From the NCBI GenBank assembly GCA_019416425.1, contig DXXK01000007.1:1-9175 (forward strand): a stretch of DNA of 9,175 bases, given 5' to 3'. This document shows positions 6,783-9,175 of this stretch, piece by piece. The position numbers and the translations under genes were made by a program. The notes under the pieces are model-generated. The model was not told where the DNA came from and ran no database searches. It saw nothing but the letters and a program-made list of their open reading frames with translations. Source of the DNA: Bacteroidales bacterium (lineage in GTDB: Bacteria; Bacteroidota; Bacteroidia; Bacteroidales; Muribaculaceae). Each line of letters starts with the position of its first letter. Within the stretch, counting starts at the first letter, position 1.

Positions 6783-9175
6783 ATGGATACACATCAGGTT
6801 CCGGTAACGGCAGACAGCGAATGCAAGCCGATAACGACGCTTTCACAGCTGCGGCCGGGCGAAAAGGGAATAATAATCAAGATACATGGACACGGAGCGT
6901 TCCGCAAGCGTGTCATGGAGATGGGCTTTGTGCGTGGCCGCGAGGTCACGATGATACTCAACGCGCCTCTGCAGGATCCAATCAAGTTCTCACTGATGGG
7001 TTACGAGGTGTCCCTGCGACGCGCAGAAGCCGAGTTGATTGAAATCTGCTATTCGAGCGAATGGAGCGATCAGGAAGACACTGCCTCCAAGGCAAAGAGC
7101 GATAAGGCCAAAGCAGACTCGTCTAATCCACGCCGTGACAAAATCATCAATGTGGCCTTGATCGGCAATCCCAACTGCGGCAAGACCTCTATATTCAATT
7201 TCGTAAGCGGCGCACACGAGCATGTTGGCAACTATGCAGGTGTCACGGTAGGTGCCAAGGAAGGTACTATGTCCTATAAAGATTACAAGTTCAATGTAGT
7301 GGATCTTCCCGGCACATATTCCCAGTCGGCCTATTCGCCCGAGGAGCTTTACGTGATGCGTTACCTACGCGAGGAGACACCCGATGTGATCATCAATGTG
7401 GTCGTTGCCTCTAATCTGGAACGCAACATGTATCTCACCACCGAGCTGATCGACATGAACCGCTCGATGGTGATCTGTCTTAACATGTACGATGAGCTGA
7501 AACGGAGCAACGCCAAACTGGATTACGACGCCTTAGGCAAGATGCTCGGTGTACCCATCATTCCGACAATCGCATCGACCGGCTGGGGCATTGACAAACT
7601 TCTCGATACGGTGATTGAGGTTTATGAGATGAAGAACCAGGATGTCCGTCACATACATATCAAGCTTGGTCCCCAGATCGAGGCTGCTGTCAAGGAACTT
7701 AACGACGCTTTCAAACACGATACCACGATATCCGAGCATTTCTCACCCCGTTTCCTTGCCATCAAGTTCCTGGAAGGAGATCCGGAGGTGGAGAATCAGC
7801 TCAAAGAGAATCCAGATTATCCAAAATGGGCGGAAATACGCAAGAATGTAGAGTCCGCGGTCCGTAAAGACATGAACGAGGATTTGCCGGAAGCCATATC
7901 CGCCGAAAAATATGGATTCATCCAAGGTGCGTTGCGTGAGACATTGGTAGGAAATACCGCCCAGGACGAGAAAGCCACCAAGATCATCGACGCCTTCGTG
8001 ACCAACAAGCTATTCGGATTCCCGATTTTCCTGCTGGTGATGTGCCTGACGTTCTGGGCGACATTCCAACTGGGATCCTACCCCATGGAATGGATAGAAT
8101 CGCTGGTAAGCTGGATTTCGGGACTGGTGGGACGTTTCATGCAGGATGGGCCGTTCAAAGACCTTCTGCTTGACGGAATCATCGGAGGTGTCGGAGGCGT
8201 GATAGTATTCCTGCCGAATATCCTGATTCTTTACTTCTTCATCTCGTTTATGGAGGACTCGGGATATATGGCACGCGTAGCGTTCATTATGGACATGCTG
8301 ATGCACAAGATGGGTCTTCACGGCAAGTCGTTCATTCCTTTGATAATGGGATTCGGATGTAACGTTCCGGCCATCATGTCCACGCGAATCATCGAAAGCC
8401 GGTCCAGCCGTCTGATCACCATCCTGATCAATCCATTCATAAGCTGTTCGGCCCGCATACCTATCTATGTATTGCTTGTCGGAGCCTTCTTCCCTCATCA
8501 CGGGGCCTGGATATTCACCGGGCTCTATCTGCTGGGTATCATTGTGGCCGTATTGACAGCCAAACTGCTACGCAAATTCTGGTTCAAGGATGACGAGACA
8601 CCATTTGTGATGGAACTTCCTCCCTACCGCATGCCAACCGCCAAGGCTACGCTCCGCAACATGTGGGCCAAGGCCGAGCAGTATCTGAAAAAGATGGGAG
8701 GCCTGATTCTGGTAGCATCCATCATAATATGGGCACTCTCCTATTTCCCGCGCTATACCGCAGAGCAGGTACCGGAATCATTCGTCGCCGAGGTTACCGC
8801 CGACATCCCTGCCGAGACTATGGAAACCATGGACCTGTCCCAGATTGACGAAATGGTCCTGAATGAATATCAGCAAGGACACTCCATATTGGGATACATA
8901 GGCAAGGGCATTGAGCCGGTGATGCGTCCGCTGGACCAAAGCTGGAAAGCCTGCGTCTCGCTGCTGGCCGGAGTAGCGGCCAAGGAGGTCGTGGTATCCA
9001 CTCTGGGAGTACTCTATGTAGGCGATGATGACGCCGATGCATTGAGCACAAGGCTCAAGACACCCTCGAAACTGACCGGGAAAACTCCATTCACACAGGC
9101 ATCCGCACTAGCCTTCATGGTGTTCGTGCTGCTTTACTTCCCATGTATCGCGACATTCTCGGCACTGATCCGTGA
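6783..9175 (+). CDS. feoAB: Fused ferrous-iron transport protein FeoA-FeoB (3' end outside window)
   Basis: The frame is open from ATG 6783 through the window edge (797 codons). An in-frame TAA at 6771-6773 excludes an earlier start. Residues about 17-90 form a FeoA SH3-like domain (LRPGEKG, APLQDPIKFSLMGYEVSLRRAEAELI). A charged linker (about 91-120) rich in Lys, Asp and Ser leads to the FeoB G domain: G1 G128-NPNCGKT135, G2 T155 (GVTV), G3 D174-LPG, G4 N234-MYD and G5 A264-ST. A helical regulatory region follows, and the membrane core begins near residue 411. It includes D492-SGYMAR, the pore motifs GFG-C526-NVPA and NPFIS-C555-SARIP, and C724 before AAKEVVVS. FeoB imports Fe2+ across the inner membrane using a GTPase switch, and FeoA modulates it. 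The covalent fusion is known in Bacteroidales. The visible protein ends in a late membrane helix (LYFPCIATFSALIR), so only a short C-terminal part should be missing. The gene diverges from uvrA and has its own promoter. Confidence 0.96.
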   Translation, partial: MDTHQVPVTADSECKPITTLSQLRPGEKGIIIKIHGHGAFRKRVMEMGFVRGREVTMILNAPLQDPIKFSLMGYEVSLRRAEAELIEICYSSEWSDQEDTASKAKSDKAKADSSNPRRDKIINVALIGNPNCGKTSIFNFVSGAHEHVGNYAGVTVGAKEGTMSYKDYKFNVVDLPGTYSQSAYSPEELYVMRYLREETPDVIINVVVASNLERNMYLTTELIDMNRSMVICLNMYDELKRSNAKLDYDALGKMLGVPIIPTIASTGWGIDKLLDTVIEVYEMKNQDVRHIHIKLGPQIEAAVKELNDAFKHDTTISEHFSPRFLAIKFLEGDPEVENQLKENPDYPKWAEIRKNVESAVRKDMNEDLPEAISAEKYGFIQGALRETLVGNTAQDEKATKIIDAFVTNKLFGFPIFLLVMCLTFWATFQLGSYPMEWIESLVSWISGLVGRFMQDGPFKDLLLDGIIGGVGGVIVFLPNILILYFFISFMEDSGYMARVAFIMDMLMHKMGLHGKSFIPLIMGFGCNVPAIMSTRIIESRSSRLITILINPFISCSARIPIYVLLVGAFFPHHGAWIFTGLYLLGIIVAVLTAKLLRKFWFKDDETPFVMELPPYRMPTAKATLRNMWAKAEQYLKKMGGLILVASIIIWALSYFPRYTAEQVPESFVAEVTADIPAETMETMDLSQIDEMVLNEYQQGHSILGYIGKGIEPVMRPLDQSWKACVSLLAGVAAKEVVVSTLGVLYVGDDDADALSTRLKTPSKLTGKTPFTQASALAFMVFVLLYFPCIATFSALIR

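Noticed and set aside
6821..7042. 73-codon plus-strand frame at the start of feoAB
   Set aside because: It is out of frame with the convincing FeoA domain starting at 6783.
8010..8501. 163-codon minus-strand frame
   Set aside because: It lies opposite the FeoB membrane core. The charged, low-complexity translation is what the complement of hydrophobic codons gives.

Overview
The window looks like chromosomal DNA from a member of the Bacteroidales. The evidence is the -7 promoter element TAnnTTTG seen twice, A-rich leaders with weak or no Shine-Dalgarno sequence, a FeoA-FeoB fusion of the kind known in Bacteroides and Porphyromonas, and moderate GC content in genes with AT-rich spacers. A finer placement (Bacteroidaceae, Prevotellaceae, Muribaculaceae) cannot be read reliably by eye. 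No transposase, phage gene, CRISPR array, tRNA or rRNA is visible.

Layout. (1) Positions 81-3360, plus strand: a tight three-gene operon for part of a nonulosonic (legionaminic-type) acid pathway. It encodes a CapD/PseB-type nucleotide-sugar 4,6-dehydratase, a NeuB/LegI-type synthase and a PtmE-type CBS/sugar-1-phosphate nucleotidyltransferase, with gaps of 8 and 11 bp. A candidate promoter lies just upstream, and a possible 40-residue membrane ORF overlaps the last stop codon. (2) Positions 3361-3572: a convergent spacer with an 11-bp inverted repeat that may be a bidirectional terminator. (3) Positions 3573-6401, minus strand: full-length uvrA. (4) Positions 6402-6782: a 381-bp divergent spacer with a nested ~110-bp inverted-repeat structure, a 24-bp imperfect palindrome and a good feoAB promoter. 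(5) Positions 6783 to the window end, plus strand: feoAB, the fused ferrous-iron transporter, cut off by the window edge after 797 codons.

How the genes work together. In the nonulosonate operon, the PtmE-like enzyme would activate an amino-sugar phosphate with a nucleotide, the dehydratase would make the 4-keto-6-deoxy intermediate, and the synthase would condense the finished 6-carbon sugar with phosphoenolpyruvate. The aminotransferase, N-acetyltransferase, hydrolase/2-epimerase and CMP-transferase that the pathway also needs are not here. They must lie upstream of the window or elsewhere. uvrA (nucleotide excision repair) and feoAB (Fe2+ uptake) are separate transcription units unrelated to the sugar operon.

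Nothing here is clearly a new system. The parts most worth a second look are the two dyad-symmetry structures between uvrA and feoAB and the unusual make-up of the partial nonulosonate operon.
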